Source: Oscillospiraceae bacterium (GTDB lineage Bacteria; Bacillota; Clostridia; Oscillospirales; Oscillospiraceae). From it: 64,000 nt of DNA. Numbering within the stretch: position 1 is the stretch's first letter; every line of letters starts with the position of its first letter. Location: assembly GCA_024697625.1 (NCBI GenBank), contig JAILFJ010000034.1:1-64000 (forward strand). The letters are read 5' to 3'. The position numbers and the translations under genes are program-made. This document shows, in pieces, positions 18,152 through 28,305 of this stretch. Under the pieces are notes generated by a model. It did no database searches and had not been told where the DNA came from. It was given only the letters and a program-made list of their open reading frames with translations.

Positions 18152-18622
18152 ATGTCCCTCCGGAAAAAACGTCTGCTCTGCTACGGGACGATCACTGTCC
18201 TGATCATGCTGATGATTTTCCTGCTGTCAGCACAGGACGGCACGGAATCGGGAAGCCTGAGCGAGTGGTTCCTCTCGACTCCTGTCGGGAGATGGCTGAT
18301 ATCATTTTTACCGGAGATTACGGACGAGGGGCCGGAGCTGGACATCCGGAAATACGCCCATATGACGGAATATGCCCTACTCGCGGTCAGCTCCGGCCTG
18401 TTTTTCAGAACTCTGCTGAGAGAGAATCTGGTCTGCCTGAGCGGTCTTTCTGCACTGGTGCTGTGCTTCCTGTACGCCTGCACGGATGAGTTTCACCAGC
18501 ACTTTGTCCCGGGACGGGCCGGGACTTTCACAGACGTATTGATCGATACGGCCGGTGCGCTGGCAGGGCTGCTTGTATTGTCAGTATTCTGCCTGACCGG
18601 AAAGAGAAAGGAAACGGAATGA
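18152..18622 (+). CDS. VanZ-like family membrane protein
   Basis: DIRKYAHMTEYALLAV...CTDEFHQHFVPGRAGTFTDVLIDTAGALAGLL. Confidence 0.85.
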   Translation: MSLRKKRLLCYGTITVLIMLMIFLLSAQDGTESGSLSEWFLSTPVGRWLISFLPEITDEGPELDIRKYAHMTEYALLAVSSGLFFRTLLRENLVCLSGLSALVLCFLYACTDEFHQHFVPGRAGTFTDVLIDTAGALAGLLVLSVFCLTGKRKETE

Positions 18623-20277
18623 GCAAAAACCGCCATGTGAAAATCCAGGGGATTCTCGCAATTCCGGAAAAAATAAAATCCTGCCGGGAGCAGCTTCTGC
18701 GTCTGCGCTTTCCGCTCCAGCGCGTGTTTTCCGGCCGCGATATCCTTCTGGGACTGCTCCCGCTGATCCTCCTTGCCGTGTGCCATGCCGTTGCGGTGCT
18801 ACGTTCCTTCCTCCAGCCGGCATGCATTGTTCTGGCTCTGATTTCACTGGTCCCGCTTGCTTTCGAAGCGGCTGCCCTGATCGGAAGACGGGCTTTGCCG
18901 CTGGAGCAGCTGACGGTACTGATCTCGACGGTACCCGGGTTCCTGCTGGAACCTGACGCAGCGGTGCTGATCCCCGCCTGTACTGTTCTTCTGCATCAGG
19001 CACAGGCCTATGCGCTCCTGCATCGGGAGGCTGAGCTGAACGGTATGCGGGAACTTGCCCCGGAGCTGAGAGCCGGACCTGAGAAATGTGATGCAGAAAA
19101 AAGTGCAATCGGCGCACTGCTTGCGTCCTGCGGACTGGGCTGGTATGTGCTTCTGGCGTTCATTGCCCTTGTGCTGGCCGTCGTGCTGCTGTTTCATCTG
19201 CCGGAGGCATCGGGATGGCTGCGGGCGGTCACGGTCGCTCTGGTTCTGTCAGGTCCGTCAGCGGTATTATACGCTACGCAGCTGCTGCATTTTGCGGTGT
19301 TCTGCAGTGCGGCGAAAACCGGAATCGCCTATTCGGATGACATGGTTCCGGAGGAATACCGTGCCTGCAGGCTTTTCGCTTTCAGCAAGACCGGCACGGT
19401 GACGGACGGCCGCTATGAGATCTCGGAAGTGGAACCGGCCGGGATCACGACACTGGAGCTGCTCCGCATTGCTGCCATTGCAGAATCTCAGGCGGAACAT
19501 CCGATTGCCAGGACCCTCAGAAGTGTTGCAGAGCTGCCTGAGGACGTACAGATCCGGGAACTGCAGAACGTCCAGGAGATTCCCGGGAGAGGCGTTTCGG
19601 CATTGATATCCGGGAAGCAGGTATATGTCGGGAACGCTGCCCTGCTGGAGGAACACGGGATCTGGTTCAACGTCCCGTCAAACAGCGGCTCAGCAGTTCA
19701 CGTGGCTGTGGACGGAGAATACAGGGGATATATCATGATGGCAGACAGGCTCCGCGAAAAAGCCTTTGACGCCCTGGAAGAGCTCCGGGCAGAGGGAGCC
19801 GGCATGCTGGTGATGCTGACAGGGGACGTGCGTTCGGCCGCAAGAGCCCTGGCCTCATCGCTGAACTTTGACATGGTCAAACCTGAGTTGGGCCCGACGG
19901 AAAAAGCTTCTGCGGTGCGCTATCTGCGCTCCGTGCATGGGGAGAGGGCACGGATTGCCTGTGTGGGCGACGGCACCCATGATGCCCAGATGTTCCAGCA
20001 GTCGGACATTGCCGTATGTATGAACGCGGGGAAAGACAATACCGCCGAGGTAAACCTCTATGAGGATGACATCATGGCAGTGCCCCGCTCCTACCGAATC
20101 TGCCGGAAAGCGGCCCGGATGCTCTGGATCTGTGTTGCTCTGACGGCAGCGCTGAAGCTCCTGCTCCTTATACTGGGAATCACGGGTGTTGTTGCGCCGG
20201 GGGCTGCCGCAGCGGTGGACTGTGCCTGCGGGGCGGGAACTGCCGTTTATGCGCTGACCGGGTTTTCATTGGACTGA
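18619..20277 (+). CDS. P-type-ATPase-like HAD protein, apparently catalytically degenerate
   Basis: FSKTGTVTDG in place of FDKTGTLT, MLTGD, GDGTHDAQMF in place of GDGxNDAP; multiple TM segments. Confidence 0.8.
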   Translation: MSKNRHVKIQGILAIPEKIKSCREQLLRLRFPLQRVFSGRDILLGLLPLILLAVCHAVAVLRSFLQPACIVLALISLVPLAFEAAALIGRRALPLEQLTVLISTVPGFLLEPDAAVLIPACTVLLHQAQAYALLHREAELNGMRELAPELRAGPEKCDAEKSAIGALLASCGLGWYVLLAFIALVLAVVLLFHLPEASGWLRAVTVALVLSGPSAVLYATQLLHFAVFCSAAKTGIAYSDDMVPEEYRACRLFAFSKTGTVTDGRYEISEVEPAGITTLELLRIAAIAESQAEHPIARTLRSVAELPEDVQIRELQNVQEIPGRGVSALISGKQVYVGNAALLEEHGIWFNVPSNSGSAVHVAVDGEYRGYIMMADRLREKAFDALEELRAEGAGMLVMLTGDVRSAARALASSLNFDMVKPELGPTEKASAVRYLRSVHGERARIACVGDGTHDAQMFQQSDIAVCMNAGKDNTAEVNLYEDDIMAVPRSYRICRKAARMLWICVALTAALKLLLLILGITGVVAPGAAAAVDCACGAGTAVYALTGFSLD

Positions 20278-20291
20278 GGGAGAATAAGACT

Positions 20292-20852
20292 GTGAACGTG
20301 TATGATTTTGACGGTACTGTGTTTCATCCGGACAGCTCGTACTGTTTCTTCCTGTTCTGCCTGAGACGATGGCCCAGAGCAGTCCTGAAAGTGATTCCGC
20401 CATCCCTGATTCAGATGATCCGCTATCTGCACGGCGGAAAGGAAGACGCCCAGAAACTGAAGGAAGCGCTGTTCTCTTTCCTGAACCGGATCGAGGACCC
20501 GGAGACTGCTGCGGAGGCGTTCTGGGAGCTCAGCTTCGACAGGATCGAATCCTGGTATCTGCAGCAGAAACGGAGTGACGATCTTGTTATCTCGGCTTCA
20601 CCGGAGTTCCTGCTGACTCCCGCTGTGAGGAGACTCGGTGTGCGTCTGATTGCGACGCCGATGAATCCGTATACCGGAAGGATTGAAGGGAAAAACTGCC
20701 ATGACAGAGAGAAATGCAGGAGATTCCTCGAGGCTTACCCCGGTGAAAAGGTAGAGGAATTCTACTCCGATTCGCTCAGTGACACACCGATGGCCGAGCT
20801 TGCAGAGAAAGCATTTCTGGTAAAAGGCCCGGAGATCCAGCCCTGGCCATAA
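20292..20852 (+). CDS. HAD-superfamily (IB-like) phosphatase
   Basis: MNVYDFDGTVFHPDSS; DLVISASPEFLL; YSDSLSDTPMAELAEKAFLV. Confidence 0.8.
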   Translation: MNVYDFDGTVFHPDSSYCFFLFCLRRWPRAVLKVIPPSLIQMIRYLHGGKEDAQKLKEALFSFLNRIEDPETAAEAFWELSFDRIESWYLQQKRSDDLVISASPEFLLTPAVRRLGVRLIATPMNPYTGRIEGKNCHDREKCRRFLEAYPGEKVEEFYSDSLSDTPMAELAEKAFLVKGPEIQPWP

Positions 20853-20856
20853 AAAT

Positions 20857-20897
20857 GGAAACCGCAGAATCCACTTTCCTGAGATTCTGCGGTTTCC
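20857..20897 (-). terminator. Intrinsic terminator for the minus-strand gene
   Basis: 15-bp perfect stem ggaaaccgcagaatc/gattctgcggtttcc followed on minus strand by ATTTTT. Confidence 0.85.
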
Positions 20898-20951
20898 GAA
20901 TGCAATGGGGATTGTAGGCTGAAGTGTACAGAGAATCAATCCTTCCGCCGA

Positions 20952-21437
20952 TTACGGCTGCTTCCTGAATTCCGGTACAAAACTTCTGTCGTATCCCAGC
21001 TCCCGGAGACGCCGGTCGATCTTTTTTGTCTCCTTCTGATACATGATGTTCCGGAGCTCGTCATCCGGCACGAAACGGCAGTAGCCCGTGCAGAAACTGT
21101 CAAACATGGCGGGGTTGGACGGAGACAGCTTTGTGATGATCATCAGAACACACAGAACAGCCCCGGAGGCAAAGGCAATGATGAGGTAGCGCGGACAGAA
21201 CGCCAGCACCACGGCCAGAAGCACGGCAGATACCACCGCGCAGACAATCACCGAGGTAGTGGTATAACGCTTTGCACCGACGGCAATCAAGTCCGGATCC
21301 AGCTCGTGCATCTTTCGAATCAGCGGGTAGGCAGTAAAAAAATTAAAGAGAAGCTGCCGCAGAAAAATATAGGACCAGAGCCAGCCGCCGAAGAAAACAG
21401 CCGCCGCCAGCATGATCTGGGTTGGTTCAAGTTTCAT
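20952..21437 (-). CDS. Hypothetical membrane protein
   Basis: 161-aa ORF with three predicted hydrophobic segments, SD on minus strand. Confidence 0.65.
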   Translation of the reverse strand: MKLEPTQIMLAAAVFFGGWLWSYIFLRQLLFNFFTAYPLIRKMHELDPDLIAVGAKRYTTTSVIVCAVVSAVLLAVVLAFCPRYLIIAFASGAVLCVLMIITKLSPSNPAMFDSFCTGYCRFVPDDELRNIMYQKETKKIDRRLRELGYDRSFVPEFRKQP

Positions 21438-21494
21438 TCTTTATCCCTCCTGCTTTCGGGAGATGATACCATAAAACGGGCGAAGTTTCAAGAT

Positions 21495-21536
21495 AATTGA
21501 AAAGATAATCCGGACAATTGAAAAGATAATCCGGAC
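21495..21536. repeat. Perfect 21-bp tandem duplication
   Basis: aattgaaaagataatccggac x2 at 21495-21515 and 21516-21536. Confidence 0.95.
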
Positions 21537-21601
21537 AGAGACTTCCTTTTTTCTGTTCTTTGTGTTAATATAACTTAGTATATTGAGTTGGAGGAACAGC
21601 C

Positions 21602-21964
21602 ATGGGTGAGAATTATATCAGCTGCAGACAGGAGCACGGGAGCATCAACATCTCAGAGGATGTGATCTCCGGGGTGGTCCGCACGGCAGTTACAGAGGTA
21701 GAGGGTGTCTCCGGCCTCAGCACGACCGCGGGCTCGGAGCTTGCAGAGCTGCTTGGCATCAAAACGCTGCCGAAGGGGGTTAAAATCCGCTTCGACGACA
21801 ACAGAATCACCACCGACGTGATCATCACGGTCTCTTACGGCAGTAACGTTGTGAGCGTCGCGAAGGCGGTTCAGGAAGCAGTGCGGAACGTCATCATTGC
21901 AACGACAGGCTTTGAGAGCGCGGATGTGAACGTCCACGTCTCCGGCATATCGTTTGAGAAATAA
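21602..21964 (+). CDS. Asp23/Gls24-family envelope stress protein
   Basis: GSINISEDVISGVVRTAVTEVEGVSGL...; upstream of nusB. Confidence 0.88.
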   Translation: MGENYISCRQEHGSINISEDVISGVVRTAVTEVEGVSGLSTTAGSELAELLGIKTLPKGVKIRFDDNRITTDVIITVSYGSNVVSVAKAVQEAVRNVIIATTGFESADVNVHVSGISFEK

Positions 21965-21967
21965 GCC

Positions 21968-22408
21968 ATGACAAGGATGACAGCAAGGCAGCTGGCGGTT
22001 CAGCTGCTGTTTTCGATGGAGGCGAATCATCTGTCTCCGGAGGAGGCCGCCGGACTGTTCTTCTCAGAGGAACACTACGATACACTGAAGGATGAGGACA
22101 GCATCTATGCGGAGCCGCCGGATGAGGAGCAGATGCTCTATATCAGGCGCCTGACCGATACGGCTTACAGCCATCTTGAAGAGATCGACGAAGTCATCGC
22201 CCGTTACTCAAAAGGGTGGAAACTCAGCAGACTCCCGAAGACAACCCTGGCGGTCCTTCGCTGTGCAATCTGTGAGATCCTCTTTATGGACGATATTCCG
22301 GACGCCGTGGCAGTGGACGAGGCGGTAGAACAGGGAAAGCGCTATGACTCACCGGAGGGAGGCGCCTTTATTAACGGCCTTCTGGGGAGCTTCCTTCGGG
22401 ACAGATGA
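21968..22408 (+). CDS. nusB: Transcription antitermination factor NusB
   Basis: MTRMTARQLAVQLLFSMEAN...AVAVDEAVEQGKRYDSPEGGAFINGLLGSF. Confidence 0.93.
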   Translation: MTRMTARQLAVQLLFSMEANHLSPEEAAGLFFSEEHYDTLKDEDSIYAEPPDEEQMLYIRRLTDTAYSHLEEIDEVIARYSKGWKLSRLPKTTLAVLRCAICEILFMDDIPDAVAVDEAVEQGKRYDSPEGGAFINGLLGSFLRDR

Positions 22409-23649
22409 CGGAGACGATTCCGCGCATGACCGTGACGGTAAGCGAACTGAACGCTGCGGTCAAGGTTCTTCTGGAATCGGACCGTCGCTTCCTGGACCTC
22501 TGTGTGACCGGAGAACTCTCCAACTATAAGATCTACCCGTCCGGGCATCATTATTTCTCGCTGAAAGACCAGGAGAGCAGCCTTCGCTGCGTGATGTTTC
22601 GCAGCAGTGCCCAGAAGCTTCGGTTCCGACCGGAGAACGGGATGAAGGTGTCTGCGTACGGCAGTCTGAGAGTCTATCCGAGAGACGGTGCCTATCAGCT
22701 CAACTGCACCGGGATCATGCCGGAAGGGGTTGGAGACCTGCAGGTCGCCTACGAGCAGCTGAAGCAGAGACTCCGGGAGGAAGGTCTGTTTGATCCCGCG
22801 CACAAGAAACCGATCCCGGTGTTTCCGGACAGGGTTGCGCTGATTACGTCCTCCGCGGGAGCTGCAGTGCGGGACATGATCCGGATCTTCGGACAGCGGT
22901 GGCCGATGACAGAACTGGTTCTTCTGCCTGTCCGGGTTCAGGGCGAGGAGGCGCCGGCAGAGATTGCGGGCGCAATCCGCTATGCCAACGAGTTTGACGT
23001 TGCGGATCTCATTATTACCGGCCGCGGCGGCGGGTCGCTGGAGGATCTCTGGGCCTTTAACGACGAGCGGGTGGCCAGGGCAATCTATGCATCCCGGATT
23101 CCCGTGATATCGGCCGTAGGGCATGAACCGGATGTCACGATCTCGGACTACGTGGCCGACAGACGCGCCTCGACGCCCTCCAATGCGGCGGAAATCGCAG
23201 TGCCGGACTACCGCAGTGTCTATGAGGATCTGAAGAAGCTGGAACGCAAGCTCCGGCTCTCCCAGGAGAGCCGCCTGACATTCTGCCGGCAGCAGCTTGA
23301 ATTCTTTGGGAAGAAAAGAGTTCTGACCGACGCATCCGGCTTTGTGGACCTGCGGAGACTGGAACTGGACAGACTCCAGGAAAGAATGCAGATGTCGACA
23401 GAGAATCTTCTCCTTGGAAAACGGAGCGCTCTGGTTCAGAAAGCTGCTTCACTGGAAGCGATGAGTCCCCTGAAAGTGATGTCGAGGGGCTATCTCATGG
23501 CATTTGGACCGTCCGGTGAGATGCTCCGCAGCGCGCGCGAACTTCATGAGGGAGACGGATTTCAGCTGCGGCTGACCGACGGGACAGCCGACTGCAGAGT
23601 AGAACGTGTGGAGGTTTCTGAAGATGGAAAAACAGAAGCTGAGCTTTGA
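22405..23649 (+). CDS. xseA: Exodeoxyribonuclease VII large subunit
   Basis: VTGELSNYKIYPSGHHYFSLKD; IITGRGGGSLEDLWAFNDE; GHEPDVTISDYVADRRASTPSNAAE. Confidence 0.96.
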   Translation: MTETIPRMTVTVSELNAAVKVLLESDRRFLDLCVTGELSNYKIYPSGHHYFSLKDQESSLRCVMFRSSAQKLRFRPENGMKVSAYGSLRVYPRDGAYQLNCTGIMPEGVGDLQVAYEQLKQRLREEGLFDPAHKKPIPVFPDRVALITSSAGAAVRDMIRIFGQRWPMTELVLLPVRVQGEEAPAEIAGAIRYANEFDVADLIITGRGGGSLEDLWAFNDERVARAIYASRIPVISAVGHEPDVTISDYVADRRASTPSNAAEIAVPDYRSVYEDLKKLERKLRLSQESRLTFCRQQLEFFGKKRVLTDASGFVDLRRLELDRLQERMQMSTENLLLGKRSALVQKAASLEAMSPLKVMSRGYLMAFGPSGEMLRSARELHEGDGFQLRLTDGTADCRVERVEVSEDGKTEAEL

Positions 23650-23851
23650 GGCTTCGGTAAAGCGCCTGGAGGAGATCGTCGCCCATCTGGAAAAAGGGGA
23701 TATCACGCTTCAGGAATCCCTGGACTGCTTCGAGGAAGGATCAGCTCTGCTGGCGGACTGCAACCGGATGCTGGAGGATGCTGAGCAGAGAGTGTTTCAG
23801 ATGAAAAAAGGAAAAGACCGTCAGCCCGAGCTGACGCCGTTTGAAGAGTGA
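23624..23851 (+). CDS. xseB: Exodeoxyribonuclease VII small subunit
   Basis: LSFEASVKRLEEIVAHLEKGDITLQESLDCFEEG. Confidence 0.93.
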   Translation: MEKQKLSFEASVKRLEEIVAHLEKGDITLQESLDCFEEGSALLADCNRMLEDAEQRVFQMKKGKDRQPELTPFEE

Positions 23852-23852
23852 T

Positions 23853-24728
23853 ATGAAAAACAGACTATCCGAATACAGGACCCTGATCGACAGACGACTT
23901 GAGGATTTTTTTGTTCTGCCGGAAGGCGACCCGATGAGCGGATATGCGGAAGCGCTTCGATACAGCCTTCTCTCCGGCGGAAAGAGAATCCGCGGGACGC
24001 TTCTTCTGGAGTTCTGCCGGATCTGCGGGGGAGAGGTCGCAGCTGCGCTGGATGCCGCCTGCGGACTGGAAATGCTGCACACCTACAGCCTGATCCATGA
24101 CGACCTGCCCTGCATGGATGACGATGACCTGCGAAGAGGAAAGCCCACCAACCATGTGGTATACGGAGAATGCGTCGCGACCCTAGCAGGAGATGCCCTG
24201 CAGGCCGAGGCCTTCGGCACCATCCTGCGCTCGGATCTGCCCGGAGAGGCAAGGCTTCGCTGTGCGGAGCTGCTTGCGGATGCGGTGGGCTTTGACGGGA
24301 TGTGCGGCGGACAGTATCTTGATATGCTCGGAGAGGGCAAAGTGCTGACAACGGCTGAGCTTGATGCCATCAACCGGCGGAAAACGGGGGCGTTACTGAG
24401 TGCTGCCTGCGCCATGGGAGCGGCTGCGGCGGGAGGATCAAAAGAGCAGGAGACCGCCGCCGCACGCTTCGGCACACTGATCGGGCTGGCTTTCCAGATC
24501 CGCGACGACATGCTCGACGTGCTCAGCACCGAAGAGGAACTGGGAAAGCCGATCGGCTCGGATCGGAACGAAGGAAAAAACACCTATATGGCACTGCTTG
24601 GCCTGGAGGAATGCACCCGTGCTGTGGGGCGCCTGACGGACGAAGCGCTGGCTGTTCTGCGGGAGCAGTTCTCAGACACGGCGTTTCTCGAGAGCCTGGC
24701 GGAGAGCCTGGCAGCGCGGAAAAGCTGA
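23853..24728 (+). CDS. ispA: Polyprenyl (farnesyl) diphosphate synthase
   Basis: GGKRIRGTLLLEF; LIHDDLPCMDDDDLRRG; FQIRDDMLD. Confidence 0.93.
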   Translation: MKNRLSEYRTLIDRRLEDFFVLPEGDPMSGYAEALRYSLLSGGKRIRGTLLLEFCRICGGEVAAALDAACGLEMLHTYSLIHDDLPCMDDDDLRRGKPTNHVVYGECVATLAGDALQAEAFGTILRSDLPGEARLRCAELLADAVGFDGMCGGQYLDMLGEGKVLTTAELDAINRRKTGALLSAACAMGAAAAGGSKEQETAAARFGTLIGLAFQIRDDMLDVLSTEEELGKPIGSDRNEGKNTYMALLGLEECTRAVGRLTDEALAVLREQFSDTAFLESLAESLAARKS

Positions 24729-24735
24729 GTGGAGT

Positions 24736-26604
24736 ATGGAAGTTCTGAATCGGATTCATTCCTCTGCGGACGTCAAAAAGCTCAGTCCGGAAGAGCTGGA
24801 AATGCTCGCGGTAGAGCTGCGGGTTTTTCTGCTGAACTCCGTTGCAAAGACGGGAGGACATCTCGCCTCCAACCTTGGCGCGGTAGAGCTCAGCCTGGCA
24901 CTGCACAGGGTATATGACACCTCAAAAGACAGGCTGATTTTTGACGTCGGCCACCAGAGTTACGTCCACAAGATCATCACCGGCAGACGGGAGCGCTTTG
25001 ACACGCTGCGTCAGTTCGGCGGAATCTCGGGTTTCCCCAAACCGGTCGAGAGCGACGACGACGCGTTTATCGCCGGCCATGCGTCCAATGCGATCTCGGT
25101 CGCGGTAGGCATGGCGAAAGCCCGGACGCTTCAGCACGGCGACTATAACGTAGTGGCTCTGCTCGGAGACGGTGCCCTGACAGGCGGGCTTGCCTATGAG
25201 GGACTCGCAGCAGCGGCGGCTAGCGGGGAGCCGATGGTAATCATCCTGAACGACAACAAGATGTCGATCGACCCGAATGTCGGGGGAACGGCAAGGCTTC
25301 TGCAGGATATGCGGATCCGCCCGGGCTATATCCGCTTCAAACGCTGGTACCGCGATATGATGGCGGACGCACCGGAGCTTTACCAGTTCAGCCACCGGCT
25401 TAAAGAGAATATCAAAGGCCGGGTGCTGCCGTCCAATATGTTCAGCGCCATGGGGCTCAACTGCCTCGGACCGGTGGACGGGCACAACATCCGGGAGCTC
25501 GAGGCCGTTCTGAAACTGGCGAAGGACTATCGGGAACCGGTTCTGGTGCACGTCATCACAAAAAAAGGAAAGGGCGTTCCTTTTGCAGAGGAGCACCCGG
25601 AGATCTATCACGGACTCGGCCCCTTCGATCCCTTCACCGGGGAGCCGGAACCCGTGGAAGCAGGCTTTTCTGACTGTTTTGGAGAGACGCTCTGTAAGCT
25701 GGCTGAAGAAAACGACAGACTCGTTGGAATCACTGCGGCAATGTGTCTGGGAACCGGTATGGAGCATTTCGCGTCCAGATTCCCGGATCGGTTTACGGAC
25801 GTCGGAATCGCCGAAGGACACGCAACTTCGATGGCAGCCGGAATGGCGAAGCAGGGCCTGATTCCCGTTTTTGCCGTTTATTCCAGCTTCCTGCAGCGCG
25901 GCTTTGACATGATGATACACGACGTGTCCCTGCTGAAGCTGCATGTCGTCTTCTGCATTGACCGGGCCAGTCTTGTGGGCAGTGACGGCGAGACCCATCA
26001 CGGGATCTTTGATGTATCCTATCTCAGGACGGTCCCGGGCATGAAGATCTTTGCGCCGGCAAGTTTTTCCGAACTCCGAGAACTGCTACGGAAAGCGGTG
26101 GAAGAGGAGTCCGGTCCCGTTGCGATCCGCTATCCGCGGGGCGGTGAGAACACCTGGTCCGGGCTGCATCCGGAACGGGAAGCTGTTCTGCAGAGCGGCA
26201 GTGACGTGACGCTGGTGGCCTATGGCACCATGATTGCCGAGGCGCTGAAAGCGGCGAAGCAGCTGGAGACGAAGGGAATCTCGGCAGAGGTGATCAAGCT
26301 CTCGGCCCTGGACGGGAAGGACTTTCCGGAGACCATGAAGAGCCTGATGAAAACGGGAAGACTGGTCTGTACCGAGGAAGTATGTGCCGCAGGATCGCTG
26401 GGGACGGTGCTGGCGACCGCCGCAGCAGAACAGGGAATCCCGCTCCGGGCACGTTTTCTGAACCTCGGCGAAGGGATCGTTGTGCACGGCTCCCGGGCGG
26501 AGCTCATGCGGAAATATGGGATCGATGCGGAAGCGGCAGTCGAAGCGACGGTGGCCCTGCTGGGAGAACAGGTTCCGCAGCAGCTGCCGGGTACGCAGGT
26601 TTAA
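24736..26604 (+). CDS. dxs: 1-deoxy-D-xylulose-5-phosphate synthase
   Basis: GGHLASNLGAVELSLALHRVYD; FDVGHQSYVHKIITGR; GDGALTGGLAYEGL; IRYPRG. Confidence 0.96.
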   Translation: MEVLNRIHSSADVKKLSPEELEMLAVELRVFLLNSVAKTGGHLASNLGAVELSLALHRVYDTSKDRLIFDVGHQSYVHKIITGRRERFDTLRQFGGISGFPKPVESDDDAFIAGHASNAISVAVGMAKARTLQHGDYNVVALLGDGALTGGLAYEGLAAAAASGEPMVIILNDNKMSIDPNVGGTARLLQDMRIRPGYIRFKRWYRDMMADAPELYQFSHRLKENIKGRVLPSNMFSAMGLNCLGPVDGHNIRELEAVLKLAKDYREPVLVHVITKKGKGVPFAEEHPEIYHGLGPFDPFTGEPEPVEAGFSDCFGETLCKLAEENDRLVGITAAMCLGTGMEHFASRFPDRFTDVGIAEGHATSMAAGMAKQGLIPVFAVYSSFLQRGFDMMIHDVSLLKLHVVFCIDRASLVGSDGETHHGIFDVSYLRTVPGMKIFAPASFSELRELLRKAVEEESGPVAIRYPRGGENTWSGLHPEREAVLQSGSDVTLVAYGTMIAEALKAAKQLETKGISAEVIKLSALDGKDFPETMKSLMKTGRLVCTEEVCAAGSLGTVLATAAAEQGIPLRARFLNLGEGIVVHGSRAELMRKYGIDAEAAVEATVALLGEQVPQQLPGTQV

Positions 26605-26654
26605 CAGGTCCTGCAGCAGATTCGCAGGCTGCAGGTTCATCATGGATGGTCTGT

Positions 26655-27455
26655 ATGGAGAAAAAAATTCGTCTTGACCAGCTTCTGGTCCAGCAGGGTC
26701 TTGCTGAGAGCAGGGAAAAGGCCAGAGCCGTCATCATGAGCGGAGAAGTGTTCGTAAACGGGCAGCGGCTCGACAAGCCCGGAACGAATGTACCTCAGGA
26801 CAGTGTACCGGAGCTCAGGGGCACCTCACTGCGTTACGTCAGCCGGGGAGGACTGAAGCTGGAGAAAGCACTTCAGGTTTTCCCGATCGACCCTGCCGGC
26901 AGGATCTGCCTTGACTGCGGCGCATCGACCGGAGGATTTACTGACGTACTGCTCCAGAACGGCGCGGCGAAAGTCTACTCGGTGGACGTGGGCTACGGGC
27001 AGCTCGCCTGGAAACTCCGCCAGGATCCCAGAGTGGTCAATATCGAGAGAACCAACCTTCGCTATCTCAACCGGGAACAAGTACCGGAGAGCATCAGCCT
27101 TGCCGTGATGGATGTGTCGTTCATCTCAATCCGCCTGATCCTGCCGGCAGTAAAGCCTTTTCTGGAAGACGGGGCGGATTTTGTCTGCCTCATCAAGCCG
27201 CAGTTTGAAGCCGGCCGCAGCCAGGTGGGGAAGAAAGGCGTTGTGCGGGATCCAGCTGTGCATGAGAGGGTCATCGAAGAATGCCTGGAATCTGCGGTGA
27301 ATGACGGATACACGGTGCACGGACTGGACTATTCACCGATCCGCGGACCGGAAGGAAATATCGAGTTCCTATGCTATCTGAAGAATGGCGGCCTTCCGGG
27401 CAGCTACCCTGCTCCGGCTGAAGTGACTGCCGCCGCACATCGGGAGAAACTATGA
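26655..27455 (+). CDS. TlyA-family rRNA methyltransferase/hemolysin A-like
   Basis: S4 domain RLDQLLVQQGLAESREKARAVIMSGEVFVNGQ; CLDCGASTGGFTDVLLQNGA. Confidence 0.92.
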   Translation: MEKKIRLDQLLVQQGLAESREKARAVIMSGEVFVNGQRLDKPGTNVPQDSVPELRGTSLRYVSRGGLKLEKALQVFPIDPAGRICLDCGASTGGFTDVLLQNGAAKVYSVDVGYGQLAWKLRQDPRVVNIERTNLRYLNREQVPESISLAVMDVSFISIRLILPAVKPFLEDGADFVCLIKPQFEAGRSQVGKKGVVRDPAVHERVIEECLESAVNDGYTVHGLDYSPIRGPEGNIEFLCYLKNGGLPGSYPAPAEVTAAAHREKL

Positions 27456-28291
27456 TTGCAATCTGTCCCAATCCATACCGCGATCAGGATCTGCTCCTGA
27501 CAGAGAAAGTCGCGGAGATTCTGAAGACGACAGGACATGAGAGCCGGGTCTGTCCGGTTTTTACGGGGAAATCGTACGCTCCGCCCCGGAACATCCAGAT
27601 CAGCCGGATCTGTGACTGCATCTCAGAACTCAGCCATGCTGTGGTTCTGGGAGGAGACGGCACCATCCTCTCCGTCGTGCGCGAGCTGGATGGAGAGGAG
27701 ATCCCCATCCTGGGCATCAACCTCGGAACAAAGGGGTTCATGACTGCCCTGGAACCGGAAGACCTGGGAAGAATCCCGGAAGCGCTGCGGGACGACGCCC
27801 CCAGAAGCAGGCGGATGATGCTGGATGCGGTGCTTCACCGGGACGGGAAAGAGATTCTGCGGGACCGGGCGCTGAATGACGTTGTGCTCCACGGTTACGG
27901 TGAGTGCATCCAGCCGACGGCGTGGGCGGACGGAAAGAAGATGTTTTCCTTCTCCGGCGACGGGCTGATCATCGCGACACCGACCGGCTCCACAGGGTAT
28001 TCGATGTCGGCCGGCGGACCGATCGTGGAACCGAACGCCCGGGCCATTCTTCTGACGCCGATCTGTGCGCATACCCTGACGGCAAAGCCCTTTGTTCTTC
28101 CACCGGACAGAACGGTCCGCGTCCTGACGGAAAAGCTCACCGGACGTCGTGCCTACCTCGCGGTGGACGGCTATTCGGTAGCGGATCTGGAGAGCGGAGA
28201 TCTGCTTGAAATCCGCGCATCAGACTGCAGTGTGCAGATGATCGATCTTTCACGGCGTTCTTTCTTCGAACAGCTTGAAAAACTATTCTGA
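27452..28291 (+). CDS. nadK: NAD kinase
   Basis: VVLGGDGTILSVVRE; GINLGTKGFMTALEPED; TPTGSTGYSMSAGGPIVEP. Confidence 0.94.
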   Translation: MIAICPNPYRDQDLLLTEKVAEILKTTGHESRVCPVFTGKSYAPPRNIQISRICDCISELSHAVVLGGDGTILSVVRELDGEEIPILGINLGTKGFMTALEPEDLGRIPEALRDDAPRSRRMMLDAVLHRDGKEILRDRALNDVVLHGYGECIQPTAWADGKKMFSFSGDGLIIATPTGSTGYSMSAGGPIVEPNARAILLTPICAHTLTAKPFVLPPDRTVRVLTEKLTGRRAYLAVDGYSVADLESGDLLEIRASDCSVQMIDLSRRSFFEQLEKLF

Positions 28292-28305
28292 CGGAGGACA
28301 GCAGT

